Below are positions 6,162 through 14,841 of a stretch of DNA of 16,541 bases, in pieces. The position numbers and the translations under genes are program-made. Position 1 is the stretch's first letter, and each line of letters begins with the position of its first letter. The DNA is from SG8-30 sp037443885 (GTDB lineage Bacteria > Pseudomonadota > Gammaproteobacteria > Steroidobacterales > Steroidobacteraceae), in the NCBI GenBank assembly GCA_037443885.1, contig JBBINN010000057.1, positions 1-16,541 on the forward strand. The letters are read 5' to 3'. Below the pieces are notes generated by a model. It was not told the origin of the DNA, did no database searches, and was given only the letters and a program-made list of their open reading frames with translations.

Positions 6162-7349
6162 TCAGCGGGGGGCGGGGCGGCCGGCGCCCCGCGTGGCTGG
6201 TCGACCCTCGAACAGCGCGAGCAGGCCACCGGCTGCCACGACCAGCAGCGGGTCGGTGATGTCCGCGACCCGCGCTGGCAGCCAGGTCTGGAGCACCTCG
6301 ACCGCGAGCACCAGGCTGCCGGCCAGGAGAGTCGCCCCGAGGGCCGAGCGTCCCGAGCGGGCGAGCAGCCACACCAGTGCGCCATAGGTGAAGCAGCGTT
6401 CGAACATCGCCGGCAGGCTGGTGGCGCGGTAGCGCAGCAGCGACTCGCCGAAGGGCACCCAGCTCATCGGATCTCGGCCCAGCTGGAAGTTGAACGGCGA
6501 CAGCCCGTCCACCACGAAAAGCGCCGCGAGCGCGAAGGCCAGCAGTCCGGCCGCACGCGCCTCGCCGAGGTGGCCGAGGGCCCAGGTCAGAGCCAGGGTG
6601 AGCGCCATGGCGACGACCTCCGCAGGCAACAGGCTCTTGCCGGAGAGCACCACGAGGCCCCCCGCCACGCCGAGCATCACGAACAGCAGTGGCCTGATGC
6701 CCGAGCCCGTCCGGCTCAGCGCCGTCAGTGCCTGGCCGACGACGAGCCAGGGCAGCAGCCACCGTAATGTAGCCCAGGGTTGAAGCCATGGGCTGCGGGA
6801 CAGGGGCTCGAGCGCGTCGAGCCACTCGCCCGGGGCCAGCAAGGGCGCGAAGGGCACGAGCCGGTAGCAGACCCATATCACCACCAGCGCCGCCGCGATC
6901 GGGTGCGCGAGCACCCGGTCGAGCGGATGGCGGCCCAGGCTCCTGCCCGCGGCGCGCAGCGCAAGCGCCAGCGCTGCGCCCGTGGCGGCGCCGAGGGTGT
7001 TGTAGGTGACATCCGCGAGGCTCGACACGCGGCGCGTCTCGTAGATCTGCGCGATCTCGATGGCCGTGGACAGCAGCGCACCGCAGGCGAGCGCGGCCAC
7101 GAGCGCGAGCGGCCCGCCCAGGCGGGGCGCCAGCAGCCACGCAAGGCAGGCTCCGAAGGGCAGGTAGAGCAACACGTTGGCGACGATGTCGCTGCGTGTG
7201 GTCCGCGCCCACGGCAGGCCGTCGCGCAGCGCCGCGACGCTGTCGATGCCGGCGTCCTCGAAGCGGAACGGGAACAGCGAGCCGTAGACGATCAGGAAGA
7301 CGACCACGGCCAGCAGCCAGCGCGCAGTTCGCACGCCGGCGTCAGGCAC
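6162..7349 (-). CDS. VanZ-family integral membrane protein with two VanZ-like halves
   Basis: 395 residues. The start is GTG at 7349, with AGGAGA about 6 bases upstream; no in-frame ATG gives a better start. About ten membrane helices are visible. The first half (1-135) is a VanZ-like unit: VYGSLFPFRF, then DIVANVLLYLPFGACLAWLL, then EIAQIYETRRVSSLADVTYN and a Gly/Ala-rich helix. The C-terminal part repeats it in weaker form: VDGLSPFNFQLG, then EVLQTWLPARVADITDPLLV. VanZ domains are named after a teicoplanin-resistance protein, but most family members are of unknown role in the cell envelope, so I claim no resistance function. A gap of 94 bp separates it from the downstream DUF1475 gene. Confidence 0.85.
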   Translation of the reverse strand: MPDAGVRTARWLLAVVVFLIVYGSLFPFRFEDAGIDSVAALRDGLPWARTTRSDIVANVLLYLPFGACLAWLLAPRLGGPLALVAALACGALLSTAIEIAQIYETRRVSSLADVTYNTLGAATGAALALALRAAGRSLGRHPLDRVLAHPIAAALVVIWVCYRLVPFAPLLAPGEWLDALEPLSRSPWLQPWATLRWLLPWLVVGQALTALSRTGSGIRPLLFVMLGVAGGLVVLSGKSLLPAEVVAMALTLALTWALGHLGEARAAGLLAFALAALFVVDGLSPFNFQLGRDPMSWVPFGESLLRYRATSLPAMFERCFTYGALVWLLARSGRSALGATLLAGSLVLAVEVLQTWLPARVADITDPLLVVAAGGLLALFEGRPATRGAGRPAPR

Positions 7350-7447
7350 GTGTGTCTCCTGCCGCGTTCATTCCGGCATTCTCCCATGACGACCGGGTGC
7401 GTTATGCATCCACCGTCGGTGATCGAGGGGGAGATTTCCATTTTTCA

Positions 7448-7554
7448 TCCGCCCCGTGACAATGCGGGGACGGAAATGGGGACGGTCCCCATTCCATCGG
7501 ATGGCAGGTAAAAGCGGCTGGTCAGGGGCTGGAGACGGGGACTGCCCCTTTTCC
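7448..7554. repeat. REP-like palindromes in the 297-bp intergenic region
   Basis: The divergent gap 7350-7646 contains no convincing gene but has two related 24-base units in direct orientation. Unit 1 (7472-7495) has a perfect 9-bp palindrome, AATGGGGAC-G-GTCCCCATT, at 7475-7493. Unit 2 (7531-7554) matches it at about 18 of 24 positions and has the decayed core GGGGACTGCCCC. Just upstream, 7448-7474 folds as TCCGCCCCG / CGGGG-A-CGGA with an 8-nt loop. GGGGAC(n)GTCCCC units of this kind are common extragenic palindromes in gammaproteobacteria and are often linked to REP-associated tyrosine transposases; no transposase is present here. Confidence 0.6.
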
Positions 7555-7646
7555 GCCGGGAGACGTGCGCCGGTGCAGTGCGTGGTATTGGACGGCTCGA
7601 GCGGCTTCGCCGCGGCGATGAGCGCTCGGCAGAGCGGAGACAGGCA

Positions 7647-8513
7647 ATGAACGCCCCGCCCGCACCGGTCGTGCCGTCGCAGATGGTCGTCGACGCAGAC
7701 CGGGCCTTCGGCCGCGCTCTCGGCTCGGCCGCCGCGGGGGCCTCATTGCTCGCTGCGCTGCAACGCAAGGACATCGATGCCGCCGGCGTCGCGCGCCTGA
7801 TCGGTGCCGCCCCCGTCCTGGCCGCCACGGTCCTGCGTGTCGCCAATTCGGCGTTCTACGGTCGTCGCGGTCGAATCAGTTCCCTGCCGCGCGCGGTCGC
7901 CACCCTCGGCCTGGATGCCATCCGTGGGATCGTGCTGGCCGCCTCCCTCCGGCACCTCGGCCGCGGACTGGAGCCGGCGCTGCTCGACGGCGGGCAATGG
8001 CTGGAGCATTCGGTGGCCGCGGCGCTGGCAGCCCGCCGCCTCGCCGAGAACCGGCCCGAGGCTCCGGACGGGGATACCGCCTTCGTCGCCGGTCTGCTGC
8101 ACGACCTCGGCTGGGCGGTGTTCGCCTCTACGCATCCGAACACGGCGCGTGCGTGCTTCGACGCCCTGGCGGCGGCACCCGAGCGCAGTGCGAGCCATTG
8201 CGCCGAGATCGAGCGGGCACACTTCGGCATCACCCACGCCGAGTGCGGTGCGCTGGTGGCGGCGCACTGGGGCTTGCCGGACCCCGTCGTCACGGCGATC
8301 CGCGAGCACCATGCGCCGGAGCTCGGCCCTGAGGCGATTACGCCGCTCGGCGCGATCGTGCGGCTGGCGGACGCGGCGGTAACGGCGCTGGTCCAGCCGC
8401 TGGCCTGCGAGGCTGGCTGGGACCGGCCCGAGCCGACCGCTGCAGAGGCCGAGTCGCTGTCCGACATTGCGACGGCGACCGCAGATCTGCTGAGCGCGTT
8501 CGCCGGGCGCTAA
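7647..8513 (+). CDS. HDOD-domain signalling protein
   Basis: 288 residues; the ATG at 7647 follows GCGGAGACAGG and begins a normal HDOD N-terminus, while the longer frame runs into the non-coding repeat area. The HDOD fold (a catalytically uncertain relative of HD phosphohydrolases) covers about residues 20-230: VARLIGAAPVLAATVLRVAN, then LPRAVATLGLDAIRGIVLA, then the HD-like block LLHDLGWAVF with H152 and D153, and IREHHAPE further on. HDOD proteins usually act in signal transduction and are often encoded near cyclic di-GMP enzymes. The downstream gene, 61 bp away on the same strand, is such an enzyme, so they may share a transcript. No output domain is fused, which suggests a protein-protein adaptor. 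Confidence 0.9.
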   Translation: MNAPPAPVVPSQMVVDADRAFGRALGSAAAGASLLAALQRKDIDAAGVARLIGAAPVLAATVLRVANSAFYGRRGRISSLPRAVATLGLDAIRGIVLAASLRHLGRGLEPALLDGGQWLEHSVAAALAARRLAENRPEAPDGDTAFVAGLLHDLGWAVFASTHPNTARACFDALAAAPERSASHCAEIERAHFGITHAECGALVAAHWGLPDPVVTAIREHHAPELGPEAITPLGAIVRLADAAVTALVQPLACEAGWDRPEPTAAEAESLSDIATATADLLSAFAGR

Positions 8514-8574
8514 AGGGCACGCGCGGCGCGCCGATACTTCCGGCACATCCGCCGCTGGTTGAAGCCGACCTGTT

Positions 8575-11500
8575 ATGTCACATGCGGGCCCTGAACCGGC
8601 CGGCTTCGAGGCCGGTCTGCGGCGCGAGCAGGTCGCGGCGCTTCAGGCCATCCTGCCGGGCTCGCTCGCCACCGGTCTCGTGCTCGGCGCGATCCTCGCG
8701 GCCAGCCTGAACATCATGAGCGCAGGCAGCGCCCCCTTGTGGTGGCTTGCCGGGCTGGTGGCGGCGTACGGCTTCCGTGCAGCGCTCTGGTGGCGCGTGC
8801 GTGCGCGCGTCGCCTGCGGGGACACCACCACCGCCGATCTGCGCGACTGCCGCCTGAGCGCGCTGGCGGGTGGCCTTGCCTGGCTGGTCGCCGGCCTCGC
8901 CCTCGTCGAACCCGGCGCGCCCGAGCGTCAGGCGTACCTCGGCCTCGCGGTCTGCGGCCTGTGCGCCGGCGCCGTCACCGGCCGCGCAGCCGACCTCGTC
9001 TCCGTGCGACTGTTCATCTGGCCGGTGCTCGCGCCCCTCGGGATCGTGCTGCTGCTCGAGCCACAGCCGCTGTCGTGGTCGCTCGGCCTCATGACGCTCC
9101 TGATGACGGTGTTCTTCGATTTCGCGACCCAGCGGGCGAGCAGCAGCTTTCGCGAGGCGGTCCGGTTGCGGCTGCGCGACGCGGAGCGCACCGCGACGCT
9201 CGAGCGGCTGCACGGCGAACTGGCCGCGGAGCGGCACCGACTGGACTCGATCCTCGGCGCGGCGGATGTCGCGGCCTGGGAGTTCGACGTCCTGCGCGGC
9301 GAAATGCGCTGCGACGCACGCTGGGTGGAGATCAGCCGGGCGGCGGACGTGGCCGACCCACGGTGCGTGACGCTGGCCGAGGCCGCCAGGCTGCTGCATC
9401 CCGCCGATGCGGCCCTGTGGTGCGAAGGCCTCGAGGCGCTGGCCACGGGCAAGCTCGACCGCTGGCGCGCGGAGAGCCGCCTGCGCGGGCGGCAGGACGG
9501 CGCGGTCTGCTGGGTCGGCGACCGGGCGCGCGTGCTGCGGCGCGACGAGCACGGGCGCGCGCTGCTGATCGCGGGCATCCGCATCGACGCCACCCTGCGC
9601 CAGCGGGAGCGCGAGCAGGCCCAGTCGCTGCTCGACCGGCTGCAGAAGATCGCCCAGCAGGTGCCGGGCGTGATCTACCAGTATCAGCTGCGGCCCGACG
9701 GCTCGTCGTGCTTCCCGTTCGCCAGCGAGCGGATTCGCGACATCTACCGGGTCTCGCCCGAGGATGTGCGCGAGGACGCGGGCGTGGTGTTCGGGCGGTT
9801 GCATCCCGATGACCTGGAGCCGGTGGCCGAGTCCATCCGGCGCTCTGCCGAGTCGCTCTCGGTCTGGCGCCACCAGTACCGGGTGCGGTTCGAGGACGGG
9901 GCGCTTCGCTGGCTCGACGGCACCGCCACGCCGGAACGCCTGCCGGACGGCTCGACACTGTGGCACGGCTTCATCACGGACGTCACCGAGCGCAAGCATC
10001 TCGAGCTGTCGCTGCAGGCCGGCGAGCGCAAGCTGCGCGGGCTGTTCGAGCTGGCGCCACTCGGGATCGCACTGCACGATCTGGAGACCGGCCGCTTCCT
10101 CGACGTCAACGCCGCCTTCGAGCGCTGCACGGGCTACGGGCGAGGCGAGCTGCTCGGCCGGTCGCACCTCGACCTGGTGCCGCCGGCGGATCTCGGGATC
10201 GCGAGCATCCGCGAGAGGGAGCTGCGCGACACCGGCCACTGCGCGCCGCTCGAGATGCGGTTGCTGCGCAGCGACGGCGAAGCCTGCCCCGTGCTGCACA
10301 GTTCGCTGCGCATCCGCGAGGAGCCCGGCCGCCAGGTCGTGTGGACCATCGTGCAGGACATCTCCGAGCGCAAGGAGATGGAGCGCGCGCTCACCGCGCA
10401 GGCTCGCACCGACCGGCTGACCGGTCTGGCCAACCGCCTGGCGATTTTCGAGCGCCTCGAGGAGGCCTGCGCCCGGCAGTCGCCGGACCGCAGCTCGCTC
10501 GCGCTGCTGCTGCTCGACTTCGACAACTTCAAGTTCGTCAACGACACGCTCGGACACGATGCCGGCGACGAGCTGCTGCGCCAGGTCGCGGGCAGGCTGC
10601 GCCAGATCCTCCGCTCCTCCGACTGCGACCCCGCGCAGGGCCGGGCCAGTCTCGTCGGCCGGCTCGGCGGAGACGAGTTCGTGGCGCTCATCGACGGTGT
10701 CCGGACCACCGGCGAGGCCGAGTCCATCGCAGCGCGGATGCTGGCGGCGCTGTCGACGCCACACATGGTCCGCGGCATCGAGATCCGCTCCAGCGCCAGC
10801 ATAGGCATCGTGCTGGCCGGTCCGGATCACGCGAGCGCGGGCGACCTGCTGCGGGACGCCGACGTGGCGATGTACGAGGCCAAGCGGGCCGGGCGCGCGT
10901 GCTCGCGGACCTTCGACGCCGCCCTCTCCGCCACCGTGGAACGGCGCCGCCGTCTGGAAACGGACCTGCGCGGCGCCCTCGGCCGCGGCGAACTGCGGCT
11001 GGTCTACCAGCCGGTGCTCGACCTCGAGTCCGGATCGCCAGTGTCCGTCGAGGCGCTGCTGCGCTGGCAGCACCCGGAGTTGGGGGCGATCTCCCCGGCC
11101 GAGTTCGTGCCGGTGGCCGAGGACTGCGGCCTGGTCGTGCCTATCGGCGAGTGGGTGCTGCGCGAGGCCTGCCGGCAGCTCCGCCGCTGGCGGGACGATT
11201 GCGGCCGTCTCGCACCGGCCTCCGTGGCGGTCAACGTCTCGAGGCTGCAGCTGGGCAGCGCGGATACCTTCGTGGACAGCGTTCTGCGGGGGCTTGGCGA
11301 GGCGGGGCTCGACCCTGGAGCCCTGGTGATCGAGGTGACCGAGCGCGAGGTGATGTCGGCCGAGCGGGAGATGCGCAAGGCACTCGCACGGCTGCGCGAC
11401 CTCGGCGTGCGCATCGCCGTGGACGATTTCGGCATCGGGGTTTCGTCGCTCAGCTGCCTGCACGAGTTCCCGGTGAGCATGATCAAGATCGACCGGTCCT

Positions 11501-11775
11501 TCGTGCGCGAGATCGATACGCGCCGCGAGCTGGCCGCGGTGGTCAGCTCCGTCGTGCTGCTGGTCGACAATCTCGGCCTCACCTGCGTCGCGGAAGGCAT
11601 CGAGACCCGGGCCCAGCTGGCCTCCGTGAAGGCGCTCGGCTGCCAGCTCGGCCAGGGCTACCTGTTCAGCCGGCCGATCGAGGCGGACGCGGTGCCGGGA
11701 TTCTTCGCGTTGCCCGTCGCGGTGGCGACGGCACCCGATGCAGAGGCTGCATCTTCGCGTGGCCGGGCTGCCTGA
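8575..11775 (+). CDS. Membrane PAS-PAS-PAS-GGDEF-EAL cyclic di-GMP enzyme
   Basis: 1066 residues. The ATG at 8575 precedes the first membrane helix, though no clear ribosome binding site is seen. Six hydrophobic helices (about 28-186) form an unclassified MASE-like sensor region, followed by a helical linker and three PAS domains (about 223-345, 355-475, 483-605); the second and third end in the typical DVTERK / DISERK. The GGDEF domain (about 608-775) has an intact GGDEF at 698-702. The product-inhibition I-site (RxxD) is not seen; GRAS stands at that place. The EAL domain (about 793-1045) keeps its catalytic set: E826 of EALLRW, the Asn of VNVSRL, Glu of IEVTERE, D950-D951-F-G, the Lys of MIKIDRSF and Glu of VAEGIET. 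It is probably a bifunctional or phosphodiesterase-leaning enzyme at the inner membrane. Confidence 0.95.
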   Translation: MSHAGPEPAGFEAGLRREQVAALQAILPGSLATGLVLGAILAASLNIMSAGSAPLWWLAGLVAAYGFRAALWWRVRARVACGDTTTADLRDCRLSALAGGLAWLVAGLALVEPGAPERQAYLGLAVCGLCAGAVTGRAADLVSVRLFIWPVLAPLGIVLLLEPQPLSWSLGLMTLLMTVFFDFATQRASSSFREAVRLRLRDAERTATLERLHGELAAERHRLDSILGAADVAAWEFDVLRGEMRCDARWVEISRAADVADPRCVTLAEAARLLHPADAALWCEGLEALATGKLDRWRAESRLRGRQDGAVCWVGDRARVLRRDEHGRALLIAGIRIDATLRQREREQAQSLLDRLQKIAQQVPGVIYQYQLRPDGSSCFPFASERIRDIYRVSPEDVREDAGVVFGRLHPDDLEPVAESIRRSAESLSVWRHQYRVRFEDGALRWLDGTATPERLPDGSTLWHGFITDVTERKHLELSLQAGERKLRGLFELAPLGIALHDLETGRFLDVNAAFERCTGYGRGELLGRSHLDLVPPADLGIASIRERELRDTGHCAPLEMRLLRSDGEACPVLHSSLRIREEPGRQVVWTIVQDISERKEMERALTAQARTDRLTGLANRLAIFERLEEACARQSPDRSSLALLLLDFDNFKFVNDTLGHDAGDELLRQVAGRLRQILRSSDCDPAQGRASLVGRLGGDEFVALIDGVRTTGEAESIAARMLAALSTPHMVRGIEIRSSASIGIVLAGPDHASAGDLLRDADVAMYEAKRAGRACSRTFDAALSATVERRRRLETDLRGALGRGELRLVYQPVLDLESGSPVSVEALLRWQHPELGAISPAEFVPVAEDCGLVVPIGEWVLREACRQLRRWRDDCGRLAPASVAVNVSRLQLGSADTFVDSVLRGLGEAGLDPGALVIEVTEREVMSAEREMRKALARLRDLGVRIAVDDFGIGVSSLSCLHEFPVSMIKIDRSFVREIDTRRELAAVVSSVVLLVDNLGLTCVAEGIETRAQLASVKALGCQLGQGYLFSRPIEADAVPGFFALPVAVATAPDAEAASSRGRAA

Positions 11776-11794
11776 GCCGGGACCGAAGGCGCGG

Positions 11795-12352
11795 CTACCG
11801 ATCGCCCCACATGAAGGTCAGCAGCGCATAGCGCCGCCCGGTGGTCACGTCGCAGGCCGCGTGCAGCAGGCCGCCCGAGAACGCGATGGCGCCGCCGGCT
11901 GGGGGACGGTAGCGTCGAGCACCGAACTCGGGGAACGTCAAACCGCCGCCTTCGTAGTCGTCGTTCAGGTTGATGGTCAGCGCGAACCGGCGGTGCTGGG
12001 CGTCTGGCGTGACGTTGTCCCGGTGCGCCCTGAAGTAACCGCCGGTCGCGGCATCGTAGCGGACGACCTTGAAGCCCTCGAGCGACGTGACCTCGTAGTT
12101 GAACGCGACCATGACCGCCGGCAGAATCCGCTCGACGATGCGGGAGGTCACCGTGTCGACCAGCGATCCGTCGGTCAGTCGATGGTCGCGCCGCAGCTTG
12201 AGCGCGGGGTCCGGCAGCAGGCGCGGCACGCCGTCGACCAGTCGCGGGAAACCGCTCTCGAAATGATCGGACTCGAACGCGGTCATGAGCCGGGCGCACA
12301 GCGCCGGGTCGAATACCTCCGGCAGCATCAGTACCGGTGCGGTCTCGATCAT
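11795..12352 (-). CDS. 2-oxoglutarate/Fe(II)-dependent oxygenase (prolyl 4-hydroxylase-like)
   Basis: 185 residues from the ATG at 12352; an upstream in-frame ATG at 12481 would add 43 mostly Ala/Pro/Asp residues and overlap the phosphatase end by 26 bp. Neither start has a clear ribosome binding site, so the start is uncertain. The double-stranded beta-helix core is complete: the iron ligands H110-x-D112 (AHRDN) and H164 (LLHAACDV), and the 2-oxoglutarate-binding R174 (TGRRYAL). Between them lie FALTINLNDDYEGG and FPEFGARRYRPPAGGA, typical of the prolyl 4-hydroxylase alpha-subunit-like superfamily. The substrate is unknown. From memory, close relatives are often fused to an N-terminal peroxiredoxin-like domain, absent here. 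It ends 19 bp from the stop of the convergent cyclic di-GMP gene. Confidence 0.87.
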   Translation of the reverse strand: MIETAPVLMLPEVFDPALCARLMTAFESDHFESGFPRLVDGVPRLLPDPALKLRRDHRLTDGSLVDTVTSRIVERILPAVMVAFNYEVTSLEGFKVVRYDAATGGYFRAHRDNVTPDAQHRRFALTINLNDDYEGGGLTFPEFGARRYRPPAGGAIAFSGGLLHAACDVTTGRRYALLTFMWGDR

Positions 12353-12354
12353 GA

Positions 12355-12387
12355 CGGCGGGCGCGGCAGCCTTTGCCGCGCCCGCCG
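12355..12387 (-). other. 14-bp perfect hairpin between the phosphatase and oxygenase genes
   Basis: The arms 12355-12368 and 12374-12387 are exact reverse complements with a 5-nt loop. On the minus strand it lies after the phosphatase stop and ends 2 bases before the oxygenase ATG at 12352. No U-run follows. It may end the phosphatase transcript, block the oxygenase ribosome site, or, if translation starts at 12481, simply encode an alanine-rich stretch. Confidence 0.6.
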
Positions 12388-12455
12388 CATCAGCCGGGAA
12401 GGGTGGAGCGTCCGTGCTCCGGGGGGGGTCTTCCCTGTCGTCTGGCACGGCCGTC

Positions 12456-14789
12456 TCAGAGCCCGACGACCCCGCCGTCATCGCGCGTGATGACGATGGT
12501 CGCCGAGCGCGGCCGCGGGCCGTCGGTGCCCTGCAGAGGGACAACGTCCGCGTCGCCCGGATGCCGGAAGACGGCGCCATTGTCCGGCCAGTTGCTGGTG
12601 AACCGGGTCGGGGTGGAACGATCACCCGGGTGCTGGAAGTTCACGAACAGGTGCTTGCCGTCCGGCGTCGAGACAACGCCCGTGGTCTCCTGGTCCCTCG
12701 GGCCCACGAGGAACCGGCGGATATCGCCCGTGACCGGGTTGGCCGCGAGCATGGCGTTCTCACCGTACGGCCCGGTGGCTTGCTGCGAGCCACTCATGTC
12801 CGTCTGGATCCATAGGATGCCGTTGTCGTCGACCCAGAGGCCGTCGGGGCTCGCGAAGCGGTTGCTCGCATCGAGCGCCGGCCCTCCCTGTGCGGGGAGG
12901 ATCTGGCTGTCGGTCTCCGGGCCGGCCAGCACGAAGATGTCCCAGGTGAATCGGGTCGCCGCGGCCCGGCCCTTGTCTTCGCTCCAGCGGATGATGTGGC
13001 CGGTGGCGTTGCGGGCGCGAGGGTTGGCCGCGTCCGTGACCGTGCGGCCGGTGTTGTTGGTCATGGTCATGTAAACGTCGCGCGTCTGCGGGTGCACCGC
13101 ACCCCACTCCGGCCGGTCCATCTTCGTGGCGCCCACGACGTCCGCGGCGAGGCGGGTGTTGACCAGCACGTCGGCCTGGTCCCTGAAGGAAACGCCCTTC
13201 TCCGCCGCCGCGTCGCGGAACGCCTTGCTGCGGATGTCGAGCGCCAGCCAGTCGCCGCTGCCGTCCTCGTTGAAACGCGCGACGTACAGCGTGCCCTCGT
13301 CGAGGACGTCGCCACAGAGGCTCGGGCGATACACGGCCTTGGTGACGAACTTGTAGACGTACTCATTGGTGGCATCGTCGCCCATGTAGAATGCGAGTTG
13401 CTCGCCGATGCGGGGCGGCGCGAAGACGCAGCCCTCGTGCGCGAACCTGCCCATGGCGGTACGCTTCACCGGCATCGCGCGCGGATTGAACGGGTCGATC
13501 TCGACGATCCAGCCCTGCGTGTTCGGCTCGTTGCGATAGTCGTCGCGCGGGTCCGCGGCCTTGAGCGCTGCGTCGAAGCGAACGTACTGGTCCTCACCGC
13601 TCTCGGCGGTGTCCCAGCGGTAGCGCCCATTGGTGGTCGGTACGCCGTAGCGGCTCTGCTCCCGCGGCAGCGCGATCACGATGTTCTGCTGCGCCAGCAG
13701 TTCTTCCAGCGTGCCGACGCGGATGCGGCCCTCGTCCGTCAGGAAGGATCCGTTCTGGCGGTAGACCACGCTCGTCAGCTTCTGGTCGAAGGTCTCGTCG
13801 GTGACTCCCACGACGAATCCCGGGTACCGGCGCAGGTAGTAGGCGCCGCTGAACTCGGAGGCTGGACCGGCACCGTAGAGCGCGTCGAAGAGCGCATCGA
13901 TCCGGGTGAGCTGGATGCGGTTGACGAAGTATCCCGCCCAGTTCTCCTCGCAGGTCAGGTAGGTGCCCCAGGGCGTGTAACCGTGGGCGCAGTTGTTGAT
14001 CGTCCCACGCGCGCGCAGGCCCTTCGGGCTGTACTTCGTCCGGACGAGCTCGCTGCCACGAACCGGACCGCCGATCAGCATCGGTGATCCGGCGGTGACG
14101 CGGCGGTTGTGTCGCCCGCGTACGACTTCCCAGTCGCCGCGCCGCTTGCCCCGGCCGCTGCGGCGGATCTCGACGACGCTGACGCCGTGGGCCGCGATCT
14201 CCTTGCGGACCTCGTCGGTCGGACGCCGGCCGTTGACGAGCGAGGGGCCCTTGACGTGAAAGACGCCCGGATCGACGTACTCGTGGTTCACGCACAGGAG
14301 GCCGTGCCCGTTCGGGTCGGCAGGGAACGGGAAGTAGTGCATCCCGTCGTGGTTCGAGCCGACCTGCTGCTCCATCTCCTCGCCGGTGTTGCCGTTGATG
14401 CCGTCGTAGGCGGGGTAGCTGCCGGTGATCGGATCGCCCCAGGGAATCAGCACCTGGGCCCTGTAACCGCGCGGCAGCACGGCCGTGTCGGAGCGGCTGA
14501 CCGGGATCGCCGTAAAGCCGAGCTTCGGATCGAGCGGGCGGGGCGGCCGACCGTTCGCCGGCGGCGGCAGGCCTTTGCTGTTGTGCGCCTCGGCCGTATT
14601 GAACGCCGACGACCCGAGAAACCCGACCATCGCCACGCCGACGCCGCCTGCCAGCACGTCGCGCCGGGAGAGCCGGCGCTCGATGATGGCCGAGAAATGG
14701 TCGTTGTCCGAGTGGTTACTGAGCGGCTCGTCGCCGCTGTTGTCGATGTCGAGAACCGTGCTGGCCTGCACGTCGTGTTTGTCCGCCAT
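12456..14789 (-). CDS. phoX: Tat-exported PhoX-family alkaline phosphatase
   Basis: 777 residues. The frame is open far upstream, but the ATG at 14789 begins the characteristic N-terminus and is preceded by AGGAGG and GAGGGGAG. A twin-arginine signal is present: ERRLSRRDVLAGG (R42, R43) followed by a hydrophobic stretch and a likely AEA cleavage site near residue 68, so the enzyme is exported folded. PhoX-family blocks (also known as DUF839) include NCAHGYTPWGTYLTCEENW, MGRFAHEGC and SPDGLWVDDNGILWIQTD; in characterised members such regions supply ligands for calcium and iron. The family releases phosphate from phosphomonoesters, often under phosphate starvation. It is somewhat longer than the Pseudomonas enzyme. 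An upstream Pho-box-like site is weak. The symbol marks family membership. Confidence 0.9.
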   Translation of the reverse strand: MADKHDVQASTVLDIDNSGDEPLSNHSDNDHFSAIIERRLSRRDVLAGGVGVAMVGFLGSSAFNTAEAHNSKGLPPPANGRPPRPLDPKLGFTAIPVSRSDTAVLPRGYRAQVLIPWGDPITGSYPAYDGINGNTGEEMEQQVGSNHDGMHYFPFPADPNGHGLLCVNHEYVDPGVFHVKGPSLVNGRRPTDEVRKEIAAHGVSVVEIRRSGRGKRRGDWEVVRGRHNRRVTAGSPMLIGGPVRGSELVRTKYSPKGLRARGTINNCAHGYTPWGTYLTCEENWAGYFVNRIQLTRIDALFDALYGAGPASEFSGAYYLRRYPGFVVGVTDETFDQKLTSVVYRQNGSFLTDEGRIRVGTLEELLAQQNIVIALPREQSRYGVPTTNGRYRWDTAESGEDQYVRFDAALKAADPRDDYRNEPNTQGWIVEIDPFNPRAMPVKRTAMGRFAHEGCVFAPPRIGEQLAFYMGDDATNEYVYKFVTKAVYRPSLCGDVLDEGTLYVARFNEDGSGDWLALDIRSKAFRDAAAEKGVSFRDQADVLVNTRLAADVVGATKMDRPEWGAVHPQTRDVYMTMTNNTGRTVTDAANPRARNATGHIIRWSEDKGRAAATRFTWDIFVLAGPETDSQILPAQGGPALDASNRFASPDGLWVDDNGILWIQTDMSGSQQATGPYGENAMLAANPVTGDIRRFLVGPRDQETTGVVSTPDGKHLFVNFQHPGDRSTPTRFTSNWPDNGAVFRHPGDADVVPLQGTDGPRPRSATIVITRDDGGVVGL

Positions 14790-14841
14790 GGTACTCCCCT
14801 CGCCTCCTGTTGTGATGGGATGGAACAGGAGAGCGAGGGTG

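Noticed and set aside
6162..7349. Glycopeptide resistance gene from the VanZ name
   Set aside because: VanZ-like domains are widespread in non-resistance membrane proteins, and no van genes are nearby.
7448..7554. CRISPR-like repeat array
   Set aside because: There are only two imperfect, palindromic units, with no regular spacers and no cas genes.
7456..7650. 64-codon frame over the palindrome region
   Set aside because: It is mostly translated repeat sequence, without homology or a clear ribosome binding site.
8578..11463. 961-codon open frame antisense to the GGDEF-EAL gene
   Set aside because: It mirrors the codon bias of the sense gene in GC-rich DNA; its product has no recognisable domain, whereas the sense product is motif-complete.
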